DNA of 64,000 bases from Podocnemis expansa (taxonomy: Eukaryota; Chordata; Testudines; Podocnemididae): positions 36,045,876-36,109,875 of the forward strand of contig ML682005.1 of the NCBI GenBank assembly GCA_007922195.1, read 5' to 3'. This document shows, piece after piece, positions 49,076-62,365 of this stretch; the first letter of the stretch is position 1, and the number at the start of each line of letters is the position of its first letter. Both the position numbers and the translations under genes were made by a program. The notes below the pieces were generated by a model that was not told the DNA's origin, did not search any database, and saw only the letters and a list, made by a program, of their open reading frames with translations.

Positions 49076-51281
49076 GGTGCAGTATATGCTTCCTTAGTAC
49101 TGGTCTTGGTGCCCCAGGAAAAACAGAGCCTTGTCCCAGTTAGCCTGCTTTCCTTTTACCTGTATCCAACTATAGAAGTTCCTACTTATTCCACCTAGCT
49201 CTCTTTTCATGGTGATTATTGCTATCCAGATTTGGATTCTGTAATCTCAGACACTGGTGGCCACTGTTTCACACCCAGCAGATTAAAAAAAAAAGAGGAA
49301 TTTCAACACCTTAGAAAACACCTACAGCTCACTTTGTTAGATATTTGCTCACATCTTTGCTATAATGCTTTGAGAGATGATAGTGCTCCCACTGCATGTG
49401 CGTGCTAGGTAAATACAGGTGCACAAGCGGTGGGAGTGGGGAAACATTGAGCACTTGGTAATGTCTTCGTGCATTGTCACGCTCTGAGTTGTGTGGGTTT
49501 TAATCCTCAAGTTTTTCAGAGGGATAGACATTGCTGACCATGGCAGTGAGTAAGAATGCCCTGAATTGTTTTCTCATGCAGCAGTTGCTGATGAGATGGA
49601 GCTCTCTGGAGCCCCGCTGATGCAGAACAATTGAGATATGTTTGTTTCCACTCTCCTTTTCTCTGCCTAAGAATCTTGTGCCTGAAGAGGTGACAGGAGA
49701 CACTCTTGCCCATCACTACTATTTTACGGGCGTTCAACTAATTAGTTAGCTACATCTTTAGCAGCAGATGGTGGTGGTAGGAAGACAACAATGGAAGCAT
49801 GTTAAGAGATGGTTCTTTTTCTTTTGGTGATATGGAAATATGCAGGAACAGTCAAGGTGGTTGATCGATTGTGTGCAACTCATCCATAAAGATCTGTATG
49901 GTACAGACAGTAAATTATTCTGTAGATTGATGTAAGTCATTGAACAGCACATTGACAATCCCATTGTCCATAATTGCATTCAAAAGGAGTCAGGATTGGT
50001 AACTGATATGCTGCATGAGTCTGTCCAGGGCATGAGATGTACAGAGAAGTGTTCCTCCAATGTTGCCATATTCTGAGAATTTTCTTTTTCCCTCTTTTTC
50101 ACCACATGCACCCAGCTTCATTCAATAAAACAAGGAACCTTTTCAAATAAAACAGTAAAAATGGGAAGGAAGATTTAGGGAAGTAAGGTCATTGCTCAGC
50201 TGATCATTATGTATTTAAATAAAATCTGTTTTCTAAAATGCTGCTTTTTTTTTTTTGACTGCGTAGTTTACTGAATAAAGCACTCAGGATCAAAGATGCA
50301 CCAAAATTAGATCTGTAAAATTTGAACATGCATTGATTTTGTATACATAAAACCCTATTTTGGTACACACGGCAGCTAATTGCGTGCACAGATGCCTATT
50401 TAAATAGACAGATTTAATTAAACACGGTCATATATGTATGGGTTATATTCTTCCTTAGGAAACTTGACTATGTGAGCTCCATTTAGTAATTGTCACAGTA
50501 GCTAGCATGAAGCCTTAGAACTACTGCTGTCAGGATCAGGTCCTGGCCTCTTCCACCCAGCATCTGACCATCTAACTGGTATCCACATCTTACAGAAGGT
50601 GTGGAATAGGCGAGATGGCAGAGGACACCTTAACAGGCTCTTATGTCACAGTTCAGTCCTCTCATGTAAGAGAAGTCTATGTAAAATTAAAATTAAGATT
50701 GCTGGAGGGGAATCATTTAACTTCAACTTAATATTAAACATGAAATTAGCTTGTATCACTGATGTATAAAAATTCGAACCATTTTTGGTTTCATCTAAAC
50801 AAAAGCAATGTTTCATTGATCATAAAAAGATAAGTAAAATGACAGTACATTTCCTAACTTTTTTACAACATATATAATACTTTAGAAATCAAATTACATC
50901 ACTGATATAACTTTTTAAAATTTAACTTGTACCTTAAGTAGAATAGTAGATCACGACTCCGTCCTGACACCTTAATACCTTCTGTTTATGCATTAATTAA
51001 CTATCTAAGCTTTAATGTATAAATCATCTTTGTCAATCTTTAATTCACTTCACTCCCTTGGCGTCTCGTAAGTCTTTTATTAAAGACGGGATTTTAAAAA
51101 ATATATAGTATTTGTGTTAACTTGCAACAGAAATTATTCATGCGTGTTCTGTAGTGTTATCACTCTAATAGTGCATTGCCCTGTGAGATCATATATGAAA
51201 ATGTGTCACACTAGTTTGAAATGCCATCTTAAATTCATTCTTCTTAATGAACTTGTGCCCATGGTAGAGCCAGCCTTAACT
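49076..51281. other. Intronic DNA, partly unassigned
   Basis: The segment 49500-50040 is less AT-rich and could be an old mobile element or conserved block, but no domain was recognised. The rest is single-copy AT-rich DNA. Confidence 0.3.
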
Positions 51282-51299
51282 GGGGGGGGGGGGGGGGGG
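51282..51299 (+). repeat. Poly-G run of 18
   Basis: Eighteen consecutive G, followed by a purine-rich GAGAGGGGAA. Prone to sequencing error and able to form a G-quadruplex. Confidence 0.9.
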
Positions 51300-51403
51300 A
51301 GAGGGGAACAGGCCTGTGAAACCTTTCATCACCAATCCCACATGACTAGCCAAATGCCACAGAAGGTGTTTTTGTGAGCATTTCTTCTAAGTCCCTTACT
51401 CTC

Positions 51404-52000
51404 AGGCCTTGTCTACCTTACAAAGAAGTCGACCTATTTTAAGTCAACTTCCAGCCATCACAATAATTATAGTGGTGGCTGATGTCCCCATTAGCCTCCT
51501 TGGGGCATTAGTGCACATCCTTACCAGGAGTGCTTCCACTGACCTAAGAGGGGCAGTGGGGGGAGCTGAGAACCTGGTCTTCTAGCTCTACTGGCGGCTT
51601 TCTGCAGGCACCCAGGCTTCTGGCAGGCTGCCACCTCCCTCTTTCTCACCTCTTTGTTCTCTGCTGGGAGTGAAATCCAGTTACCTGGGTTTCTCACTGG
51701 GATTCAGTCTCCTAGCTCTCTGGAGAGTGGGGGACAGCTGGGCTTCAGTTGCCTGGCTTTCTTGTCAATTCCATAGCTCCAGCAGAGCCATAAAAATTGA
51801 CAAGAATGACAGCTAACAGCTGAAGTAAGGAACACTGTGTCTACATTGCATCATTCTAACTACACTGTCATAAGCCCCATGCCTCTCAGTGAGGTGGTTT
51901 TATTATGTTGGCATAGCAGGGGAGTTGATGTCAGCAGGAGGAGCATTTCAGTGTGTATACCTTGCTGTTTTGTCAACAAAAGCTGGTTTTTGTTAACAAA
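51404..52000. mobile_element. Harbinger-like element, left end clear
   Basis: CAGGCCTTGTCTACCTTACA at the left is the family terminus, followed by AAGTCGACCTATTTTAAGTC and CAATAATTATAGTGG, typical of the larger turtle copies. The right end is only loosely placed near GACAAAAGC-like GTCAACAAAAGCTGG (51972). No transposase frame. Confidence 0.5.
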
Positions 52001-54939
52001 GCTTTATGGTCCGGTCCAGATCTTTGTTTCTTGCTTAATCTATCAAATCACGCTGACTCTCTGGCTGTTGAGATGCCTTTCCTTAAATTCAGTGGTCACT
52101 TTAGCTGCTCTTTAAAGGAGTTGTTCTTCTCAAACAGTTGACTGGTAGTGCCAGGAACCATTAAAAGTACCAAAGGATTTTTAAAAAAAATCATATGTCA
52201 GGCCCCCACACCCCCTAAACAATGAGTTTTTAAAATGCAACAAATTCACATTCTTATTGGACTTCTGATTTTTGAGACTTTCACATTTCCAAACATATCT
52301 CGTCAACCATCAGGAGTAGAAATTCACTTTAAAAAAGTGAAAGCTAAGATTTTTCTGGCAATCCCTTGGTTACACTAGCTGAGGCTTTGAGGAAAAATAC
52401 AAAATATCACAACTTTTAGTATAAATGTAAGAAATGGCAATATTGCAGGAGCATGGTGAAAAACTATAGCTGCTATTCTTACAGACATGAAAGTCATCTT
52501 CTTGACTTAGAAACTAAGTTCTAGGAAGGAGGAATGTTTTGCCTTAAGTAAGTGCTGTTGGTATTTATTATATTGCATAATAATTTTTGTTCTATGTATT
52601 TAATTTCTTTTGAAAATGGCAACATTTTCATTTAAGGTCTGTCCTGCAAACTGCTGTACACCACCTGTGTGCATGCCCTTATCTCCCACTGAGGCACTCA
52701 AGAGGTCTTAGGAGGCACTCGGAGCTCTTCAGTATTAGGTCCTTTAGCATGACATTTGAAGGGGGACCTGATGGTAGTTCCTGAAACATTTACAGGGCAG
52801 TTTTCTCCTTTTCTTTCACCATTTTGCTTGTGCTATCAAAAAGCAGTGAGATGGTTATTTGTACCAGTAGCACTGTAGATACTTATCCATTCACACAAGG
52901 CTATGCATTATATAACATTAGAAATATTATTATTCCTTCTCCCTTAACTGTTTGGTATCTATATGAAGCTTTTTCTCTACTTCCATTACAGAAATGGGAA
53001 AGTAGTACCTTTCTGGTTTTTATTCGGAAGCCTCAAATGCTCAGATTCTGATGAAGAAGGTTCTAGGAAATATTGCATAGTTGATTGAGATTCTTACATT
53101 CAGTATACTATTAGTGACACTTTGCCATGTAAATAACAAGCTGTGCTCCCCCCACCTTGATTATTGCATTGCTTTCACACATTAGTATCTTAGTTTTTAT
53201 TTTTCTTCTAGTCAATTAAGAGGGAAGATGGATATCTCTGATTAAAACAAGAGTATTATTAATTTAAAATGTGTGAGGTATACTTACAGCAATGTCAACA
53301 TGATTCTGCTTTCTGCCAAAAAACAACAGCAGTAAATCTGGGATGCTTTGTATTGTTGGAACACAGAATTTTATGTCATTAATTTTTTTCCTTATGTATA
53401 GTAATTCTGATGACATTTGCATAGTAATCATGATAGTGTGATGTAGATTATTCAAGTTTCTAAAGATTAGAGTGTCCATACTTATTAATCTCCTATGGAA
53501 AAAAAGACGCCCTGGTATTTTTAATGTCGTCTTATAAAAATAATGAAGTCACTATCATTTTAAAAAGACAGAATTATATTCTTACACCCTGAAGGCTTCA
53601 CAGAAACGAGATTCTCTGTAATAATATGGAAGTGCCCAAAGTAGATCAGACATGGAGAAGATACATTAACATATTTGTAAAGGAAAAGTACTCTTTCTTG
53701 GGTTTTGTGGCTCATATATGCCATAATGCTACAGTGTTTTACAGACCTTGCATTGTCCATTAGTGCAAACATGTCCAGATGAATTCAGCATTTAATGTTA
53801 AAAATCTTATAATATGCCATTTTGATTTGTAGCCCTTCATATCATAGAATGCTAATTAAAATCATATTTTTGCATATGTCATGCCTTTCATGTACATATG
53901 CAAATAGCTTCTATTGCCTTTCAGCTATTAGTAATTAACTTTATGAAGGACAGCTGTAATACATAATTAACAAAAATGTTTGCAAGCCCTTTTCCATACT
54001 CAGAGTTACAGCAGTAAAATTTTTGCTTATCAAGAGAACCATTTTAGTTAGAAGCTTCAGTCTGATATCTAAATTGTTTGAAGCACTTACATGATACCCT
54101 TGAATTAATGTTATGGTATTATCACTGGAAGAATGCTACTCAGTAGGCTTCTGTCTTTTTCATTACATATGTAAGCTGAATTAAATTAAATGAACTGCTT
54201 TGTGTTTAGAATAAAGCATAATGTCAGGTAATACATTTGTTGTTGTTGTTTGATGTCTTGGTGCCTCTTGAACAAAATTCCTGTGTGCAGTGTAAACACA
54301 AACATTATCTGCCTTGCCGCCTCCCCCTCATAGCCACAAAAAGAAATTCTAGCACTACAAATGCTATTATTTTTTCCCCTGTGTGTCTCCTTAAATAATT
54401 AACATATTGAAGGTTGACCATACACAAGTAATGATTAAAGGGCTTGATCCTGTTGTCCTTATTCATGTATCATTCACATTATAGTGAGTGTGATTACCCA
54501 TATAAGAAAAGATGTAGGGTGGCACCTTTTAAAGTTAAATAAATGACAATTTAGAGGGTGCAGCTTTTTATGTTTAAGTAAATGAAGGTTAGAGCAGATT
54601 ATATAGGTAATTTTCCCCCCCAATGTGTTAGCTAAAGCGTTCTAAACTACAAAGGGAATCGTGAACAAAATTATTACATATGTTGACCAATGATTTGTTT
54701 TTATGATAATTTTGTTGTATATCTATCCTAGAAAACCCCAGATTTAATGTGACTCTGTAAATTTCTGTCACTGCAGTATAAACTTTCAAATTTAATTGTA
54801 GGTTATGACATCTTAATCTAACAGTTAACTGATTAGATTTCATCTTCAGTAAAATATGAAGTCTGCTTTTAAAAAAAACCCTCATTTTTACAAATGTTTT
54901 GGTAAAAGTCAATGGAAAGTTTTTTCTTTCTCTCTCTAG
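52001..54939. other. Intronic DNA up to the exon
   Basis: Single-copy in appearance. GTACATATGCAAATAGC at about 53892-53908 and GTAATTAACTTTATG just after form an octamer plus homeodomain-like patch. The last bases are the pyrimidine tract of the exon's acceptor. Confidence 0.4.
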
Positions 54940-55014
54940 GGTGGCCTTTGTGATGAAGAAACACTTAAATACACACTTACTGGGCAAGCACGGAGTTGGT
55001 ACACCAAAAGAAAG
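54940..55014 (+). CDS. ZNF407: Internal exon of a C2H2 zinc-finger gene, probably ZNF407
   Basis: Seen: a 75-bp open segment preceded by a strong pyrimidine tract ending in AG (54938-54939) and followed by a GTAAAG donor at 55015. Read with one leading base, it gives VAFVMKKHLNTHLLGKH followed by GVGTPKE, then two leftover bases. The spacing F-x5-L-x2-H-x4-H is the second half of a C2H2 finger; the Cys pair must lie in the preceding exon, three residues before the Phe. The exon enters with one base completing a codon and leaves with two bases over. Known: ZNF407 is a large nuclear multi-finger protein with long introns and this finger and linker, as I remember it. Inference: a DNA-binding transcription regulator, transcribed on the + strand. 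The other two frames are less convincing: one has an early stop, and the other reads through but matches no family I know. Finger identity is near certain, the gene name is from memory. Confidence 0.72.
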
Positions 55015-58000
55015 GTAAAGTATAATATTTTGCTAATTTACATAAATATGTTGAGGCATACTGCAAAAATCTCTTAAGATATATTGACTTCTCTGATTCA
55101 GATTCAATACAATATACATGCATTTATTTTATAGAATGATCCTACATTCCTAGCTCACTCAAAATTGCTATTGGAGTTTATAAGGCTTGGGCTTGCTGTT
55201 CCTTATTCAGCAAAGCACTTAAGTGGTGCTTAACTTTCAGCATGTGCTCAAGTTTCACTGATTTCAGTGGGAATTATGACCTACTTCACCACTTTGCTGA
55301 CTGGGAACTCTGTGGGCCCTATCGAATACTCACTGAAATCCGTGGGAAGATCCTTGTAGACTCCAATAAGGGCTAGATCTAGTTCTATGTGTATTTGAGA
55401 TTGGCTCAAATGGTCATTGCTGTGGTTGGACAAAACTTTGGCCCAAAGACAAAACCAAAATTACACACACATCGTTTTTGTTTCTGGATTTGGTGCTTAC
55501 AGATTTATAAAATATTGTACATTTTTAAACCAAAAATAGACCCCTTTCAGTTACGTTGACTCACTGGAGTCAAAAACACAGAGATGAGTGTGTATCTGGA
55601 GCCACAAATCTCCCAACCTTCTCAAATATTTTGAGAGTGGGGGCCAAGGGACGTGGTGGTAGGTTTTGGACTATTTCTAATTTTGTATACCTTTGTTCAT
55701 TTATTGAAGTTTTTTTTAAAATAAATTTTTAGCATGTTGTTTATAAAAATACATATATATTTTGTCCTTTAAAACGAACATAGAATGCTTCATATTTTAA
55801 AAGTACCTCATAATTGAAACAGTACTATGTTTACTAGAACAATAAATACCAGATTTTGCTCCTCAGTTGCATCACAGTTAATCCCACATCATAGAGATAA
55901 TGACTTCTTAGACAAGTTGAAACTTTTTAGAAGATTCTTGACTGCTAAAAGAAAATATTTACTGAACTCCAGCTAAATAAATTTTAGTATTCACCACTAT
56001 GAATATTCCACGTATACAGTATTCATTACTGTAAAAATGCAGTAAGATCACAGACTCCAGGAATTATAGGTAAGATACTTTGTCATGGCAAGAAATGGAA
56101 AAGTTGCAGCTTTACCATAATAAAAATATAAAATTAATATTTTAGGCTTTTAAAAAATTAATGGCAAACAATATTTTAATTGTTTGGTATTTGATCATGA
56201 TTCATGAGGCATATCAAATATTTATTTTGCAAAATGTGTTTACAACTATGTAATAACATTTTGCTAATATTTTTAAACCATTAATAAAGAACATGCCCAT
56301 TTGCACTGACTATATATCTTCACTTTTGGAAAAATCATGGAAAAATATTGTACCATGATGAAGATGCTTACAGTGCCAAAAACCAGAAGACTTTGTTTTG
56401 AGGATGCATTATATATCATGGTTTTTTACAGAATTCATAACTATGACATACTGTAGTTATAGACCTATCAAGGTCCTAATTACTGTCCTTGAAACTCCCA
56501 TTTTGATTTAATTTCTGTTGAGGACAGTCCCCCATATCTGTATTTTAAAATTCTGAAATTTCCTTTTTCTCATTAGAATATTTTTTTTAAGTGTTGCACA
56601 ATTGTGAGCCATCCAGCCTCTTCAGGCTTTACATGGATACTTTGTTTATGATCAAAGAAGCATTTTTTAAACCAAAGCACTTTCAAATCTTCAAATACAG
56701 CTAGAGGATTTCCTCTTCAGAAGAACGATAGTAAATTTTAGCTTCAGTATGGTAGCAAAAACTCCAGGCACAATGCAAAATTCTTTCCTTCGGGCTTTGC
56801 TCAAGTGCTATTAAAAGATACTGGAAATTTTACACAGATCAGGCCCTTTCCCCTGTAAATTCATCATACATTACTCTTCAAATTGCCTTAATATAGAATA
56901 TTAAACGAACAGATTTTTTTTTTGTCATGTACATGTGTTGTGTATAAAGGTAATGTGTGTTTTTAAAGACTTTATTCCTTTTGATGCTTAACCCTTTTAT
57001 GAAGTTTTCTCTAACATTTGTTCAAGCAGAATTTTAGTTACAGCACTATTACACAAAGATTATTTAGATTTCCTATTTTACTTGGATTGTAGAGAAAACA
57101 ATTACATTTACATCAAATCAGCTATAACTTATATAGACTGTGAAATGAAGAAGTGTTATTTTATATTTGGTGTCTTTTTTTGGTAGCACAGTTGAATTCT
57201 GAAAAATATTTTGCTCTTGTGGCTTATTTTGTCACCAGAAGCACTCTATACAAATATATCCTACACAGGAGTACTTACTGTCTAATCATCAGAAATACTG
57301 CATTGAAATAACTTATGTTACCCTTGTGAATATGGGTACAATAAAGTATCCACATAACAGATTTCCAAATACACTGTCTGACCCTGAGAGGCACATTTGT
57401 AGTGTTCACCATCTCAAATGAATCCTTTAAACCATGGATACTGTAATCTAAAACTTGGGGGAGGGGAAGGAAGGGTTCCTGGAGCCTTCCTACATACTCC
57501 CCTTTCCCCCCATCTTTTCCCACATTCCTCAAAGACTTTTTGAATCATCAGCCAGTGTAAGGTTGCAAGAGGGTGACATTATGTGTTCCTACCTGTCACA
57601 GGCTTGAGAAAGTTGCTTTCATGGGAGACTCCAAGCTTTTGCTGCCCTGGGAGCAAAGAACCAGTCTCAGGACACTGTAACTCCAGTGTCCCGTTTGGTA
57701 GCACACTGTGTTGCAACTGTATCTATTCTTCCCTCGTGCTCCCAGCAGACAGTGATATTTTGAGTCATTTATTCTCTCTTTTAAAATCCTTTATTTTGTC
57801 TTTGTATATTTTTTTATCCACAATAGTTTTTTTTATCTGGTGCTTTCTCTTACTGTACAGCACCATCAAGTAGTTGTGGAAGGATTGCACAAGTAATATA
57901 ATTTCCCAGTAGCAGTCCCTTGCTGGTGATGGCTGAGATTTAAGCAGTGTAATCTAGTACAATAAATGCCCAAACACCACTGTTTTACTTTCTACATTTC

Positions 58001-59284
58001 CTCTCCATTTGTGGAGGAATGTGATGTCTTTTAATAGCTTTAGAAATCAAAGAAACTCTTCATCAGCATGTTGAACCATCAGTTTGGGGATAACTGTTGT
58101 CTAAATTAAGTTACATAGTGTTCTTACCTATTTAAAACATGAATGCCTTGACTATAATTTTGCAAGCTTGCTATATTTTAATTTCTCTAGGACAATATAA
58201 TCAGTTTATTCTTTATGTTTTGAATTAGATTTTGCCCTCTGATACATTGCATATTATAGCAAATACTAGTAGAAGTTAGCTAAATAGGCTGTGACAATTA
58301 AATTAATAATGCATTTTGTTTGCAAGTGTTTAGTCTTCATGGTTTGACTGATATATGCGAAGATGGTAATTTATTAAAAGTAAATTCATGTAATTGTCCT
58401 ACAGAGTTTGATGGACCAAAAAAAGTTGTCAGCATGACTATCATCAAAAACAGAAATCTGAAATAAGTTCAAAAGGATACATTAAGAAGAATGCTAAAAT
58501 ATTGTAAACACTAAGTTGGTGTTTTTTTTTAATAAACTTCTAACAAATTAGTTGTAATGACAAGCACTATGACAGTTATGAGAAAAGGAAAACCCTTTCT
58601 GATTCATGCAGTGATACTGGACTTTGGTAGCATATTCTCCACTACTTTATATCCTCCATGAGTATTAGTCTTCAATGTGATACACAAAGTGAAGGTAGAT
58701 GTGCTCAAGCAAATCAGAAGAACAAGCATAATGTATGAGCCAGATTGTTCTTAAAATATTTTTATGTTGCTCTTATTTGAAAGGGAAGACAGTTTAAGAA
58801 GAAATTATCACAGAATTTAATAGAGTTAAAATCAAGTTTGTAACAAAAATAATTATAGTGAAATGCTATGCATTTGAACAAAAATTACTGCTTAGACCAT
58901 TATGGTCCATTATCAGAGACTAGCTCAATCAAAAGCAGAACATTTTTGTACAAAAAATTCCTCTAAGGTATTTTTTTTTCATTTTATTGGAACTGTGATA
59001 CTGATTTATTGTCAACTTGAATGTTCCTCAAAACTGATATTTTATCTAGCAGGTTCAAGGCCAGTACATATTTGGTAGTTCAGTGTCAGGAATCTTCTGA
59101 GACCTATAACTATATGTTATTGGCAGGATAAATCTTTAGTTACACCTTTATTGTATGTCATAGACACTGTAGTCTGGTGGTGAAAGAAAAGACCAGCAAT
59201 GATGGTGCTGAGTTCTAATTTTTGTTAAGCCAGTGACACACAAGTAGTGACACTATCATGCTGCAAAATTGGGCCAAGGTAGGA
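55015..59284. other. Intron downstream of the zinc-finger exon
   Basis: Starts with the donor GTAAAG. Contains an old repeat at about 55195-55390 (GCAAAGCACTTAAGTGGTGC, GATTTCAGTGGGAATTATGA, CCTTGTAGACTCCAATAAGG). Otherwise single-copy; the next zinc-finger exon was not found. Confidence 0.5.
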
Positions 59285-59545
59285 CTTCAGTGAAATATGT
59301 GGTATTCAAAGACTAATGAATTTATTTATTGCTTGAGATTTTGTGGGACAAAATCCTACTTCGTCAGATGCTTTGAAGATGGGGGAACTTACAGAACGGG
59401 AGGAAAATAAATGCAAGGAAGTGTAAGTCATAGGGTCAGGTCATACTGTAACAGCAAATCAAAGCAGTTGTTAAGATTCAAACACCGGGAAACAGCATAG
59501 AGAGGAAGGTGAGGTTAAATCACCTCTTTTCCCATTACAACATAC
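59285..59545 (+). mobile_element. Long SINE-like copy, forward
   Basis: AAAGACTAATGAATTTATTT, AAATCCTACTTCGTCAGATG, CTTTGAAGATGGGGGAACTT, ATGCAAGGAAGTGTAAGTCA, CAGGTCATACTGTAACAGC and AAGATTCAAACACCGGGAAA give the family order in the forward direction, including the long tail. The head is lost. Confidence 0.7.
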
Positions 59546-62271
59546 ACAGCTAAAAAAAATAAAATTAAAAAAAAAAACAAATAAAAGCACTAGGGCACTG
59601 ATTATGAAGCATGGCTCAGGTGTTAGAAATGCTTAATCTGAAGAAGTACATTTAACTGTCCTTCAGATGTTTTTACAGAGCATGGGGTAATTGCTGTAGA
59701 GTATATATTTGGTTTATCTTGTAGAACCTAGAAACTATGATTTCATTGTTCACTAGCACTCTGTCTATTTATCTGTCCAGTGTCTTTTTTGTATAGTAGT
59801 GTAGTGAAAGAACATAGTTAGTTGTGGTTATCATATAATAACCTACTTTTCAAACACAATTAAGCAATCCTGCTGAGGTTAATGTGCAAAAAGTTCCTCA
59901 TGTGCAAGTGTTTTGCAGAGTTGTGGCCAGTGCTTTCAAGAATATTTTGTAGAATCACAAATAAGATGTATATTTCATGAGGCTGTTCTTAGCTTCTGAA
60001 TACTTTGGTATAGTTTAAAGTACTTGTGTCAGTGTTACAATGGGAATGTTTCTAATAGGGATGGGTGTAGCAGTTATTAAAAACCCACATTTATCCAGTG
60101 TTCCTGCACAGCGATCTCTGGGAAGACTGTTATTTCATTATTGAAATGTCAGAAAACACTGCAATATCACTCTGAAATAACTAGGGCTAAATTTTCACTT
60201 GAAATTTGTACACAACTGGTCTATATGTTGCCCTTTGCTAGCAGTATGCCTGTAGCTTCTGAGACAGAGATGCCAGTGCATCTGAGCTATAACAATCACT
60301 ATCATCATTGGTGGACTTAAATAGAGATCTCAATAGGGTGTTAATAAAAGACAGAGAAAGCTGCCAGTCTCTACAAGAAATGCATCCCTCAGGAAATTAA
60401 AAAATTGTATGCCATGTCATACTTTAGCTATGTCTCTATATTTCAAATAATTTCCAGTCAATCTGAAAGACTGTATCATGACTTCAACTTGAGAGAGCCT
60501 TTTAATAAACATCCTATAAATAAATTTACATTACCATCTACTTGGAATCTAAGTATCTCTGAGTTTTATTAAATAATGATGAAATATATATTTCAAAATT
60601 GTTTTATAAAAACAACAGCTAATCCTAGCTTAATATCAGGAGAGTCTTAAAACTACTCTTCAGCATACGGTATGAGTCTACACATTTTGGAAAATGAGCT
60701 AATATTACATATTTGCAGTTAGCGATATTCTAAAATATGCACAAAAATGTCCTATTTCTTAGAAGGCATGATTAAGCGCTAAAAGATAAACGTCCACAAT
60801 TGATGAATGGGGTATTGGTAAAGCAAAATAAGAATACAAAGGGAGTTTCCTAACGAAAAACTGATGTATGCTTAGAAAAATGATTCCCTCACCATTTCAT
60901 AATATAATTTCAATGACTTGACCCGCATTCTTCTATTTTGGATGTAAAAGCATAGATGAATGAAGTGCTTTATCCAAAATCTTTTCTAATTCACTGATAG
61001 AAACTGAAGTCTCCACATGTTTCCTAAACCACCTCTCCTCCTTGGGCTAGAACCCTATGAAATCTGGCATTAATACTCTGAGATGCTGTTACTGAGCACT
61101 CTGTGGCTTCTTGGTTACGTGGGAGTTTAAGATTTGTCCACTGGTCCATTCAGTCCAACATAGTTTCCTTCTCAGAAGCTCATGTTGCACCTGTTGCTTT
61201 GGAAGATGTTAAAACATATATTTGGATATAGTCAAATATCTAATGCTATATGTGGTGGGAAAAATCCATTCCTTGTTGGTGCAGTTGCTAATATAATCCC
61301 ATCATTAAGTGTAACATTTTGATCAACCTTATTATAGCTTATTGCAGACAACCATTGTTAAAAATGGACACAGAATTATGCAGTTATTTTTAGAAAATCA
61401 ACAACAATATCTCATTCAGTGTTGTTCTAAAGTCATAGATTCCACAGATTTACTCTATTCTGTGGAAACATTACCAGCCATGAGCGTGGCTCAACCAGGA
61501 AATATTTTGGTAGAACCAGTTTCCAACAGGGAAGTTGCTGGATCCTGTCATCAAGCTGTTGTCATTTTCTGCTGCTCATTGGCCAGACTGACATTTTCAA
61601 ATTTCAAGTTTTAATTTAAAAGAAAAAAGACATTTTTGGTGACAATTTTTGGATCTTTCAACTAGCACTACTTTTAATAGTTTTCCTGGGGTAGAATGAA
61701 GACTCTTTCTAACAGAAGATGAAGCCTTCCCTGAAGAGTTGTTCTCTCTAGAAAAAAAAATCATTTCTTTATGAAGATTTTTGCTTTTAATATTAGATTT
61801 ATGACAGGGAGGGAGAAAACTGAACTTGTGAATAGTCATTTAATTTCAAAGATTTCTCAAAGGTTTATGGAAGCCTGTAAAATTTTGGATATTTATCTGA
61901 GCAAAATATATTGAATCTGGCCAGTAAGTCTTAATGTAATTATCTAAGTAGTTAAAATTAAGTAAAACGAGCAGATTTCCTCTCTTCTCAGTTATTACTT
62001 GTTCTTCCCAATAAAAAAAAAAATCAGATATTTACTAGTTTGAAAAAAATCTGAATTTAGTTTATTAGAGTTATCAGATTGCAATTCAGATGTGCTGTTT
62101 TAGAAAATTCAGTATCTGGCTGCCATTCTTCCTTTTGGGAAGAACAAAGCTATTTTCATCAGCATCACTGAGACACTAACTGGCCCTAATGAGCATCTTA
62201 ACTGTTTTTAAACAGGTATAAATTAACCAGCTCAATGTATTTATAAATTACAAGTACTCTAGAGTTTAGAT
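59546..62271. other. Single-copy intronic DNA
   Basis: No repeat family or exon recognised. Open frames at 61342-61614 and 61597-61839 overlap in opposite strands and look like chance. Confidence 0.4.
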
Positions 62272-62320
62272 CAGTGGTTCCCAACCTTTTTGGCTCAAGG
62301 GCCCCAGGTATCATTTTTAC
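62272..62320 (+). mobile_element. Left end of a hAT-like element
   Basis: CAGTGGTTCCCAACCTTTTT followed by GGCTCAAGGGCCCC is the left terminal repeat seen at 6779. The matching right end was not found before the DIRS sequence. Confidence 0.55.
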
Positions 62321-62321
62321 A

Positions 62322-62365
62322 AAAGGGATAGCTGTGTTAGTCTAGTCCTGAAGGAGCACCAGCCT
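62322..62365 (+). mobile_element. SINE head fragment
   Basis: GGGATAGCTGTGTTAGTCTA resembles the tRNA-like head GGGGTAGCCGTGTTAGTCTG of turtle SINEs. It lies within the hAT-like sequence and is followed by unrelated DNA. Confidence 0.5.

Noticed and set aside
49500..50040. Possible Harbinger transposase relic
   Set aside because: The texture is unlike the AT-rich surroundings, but no transposase motif could be read in any frame.
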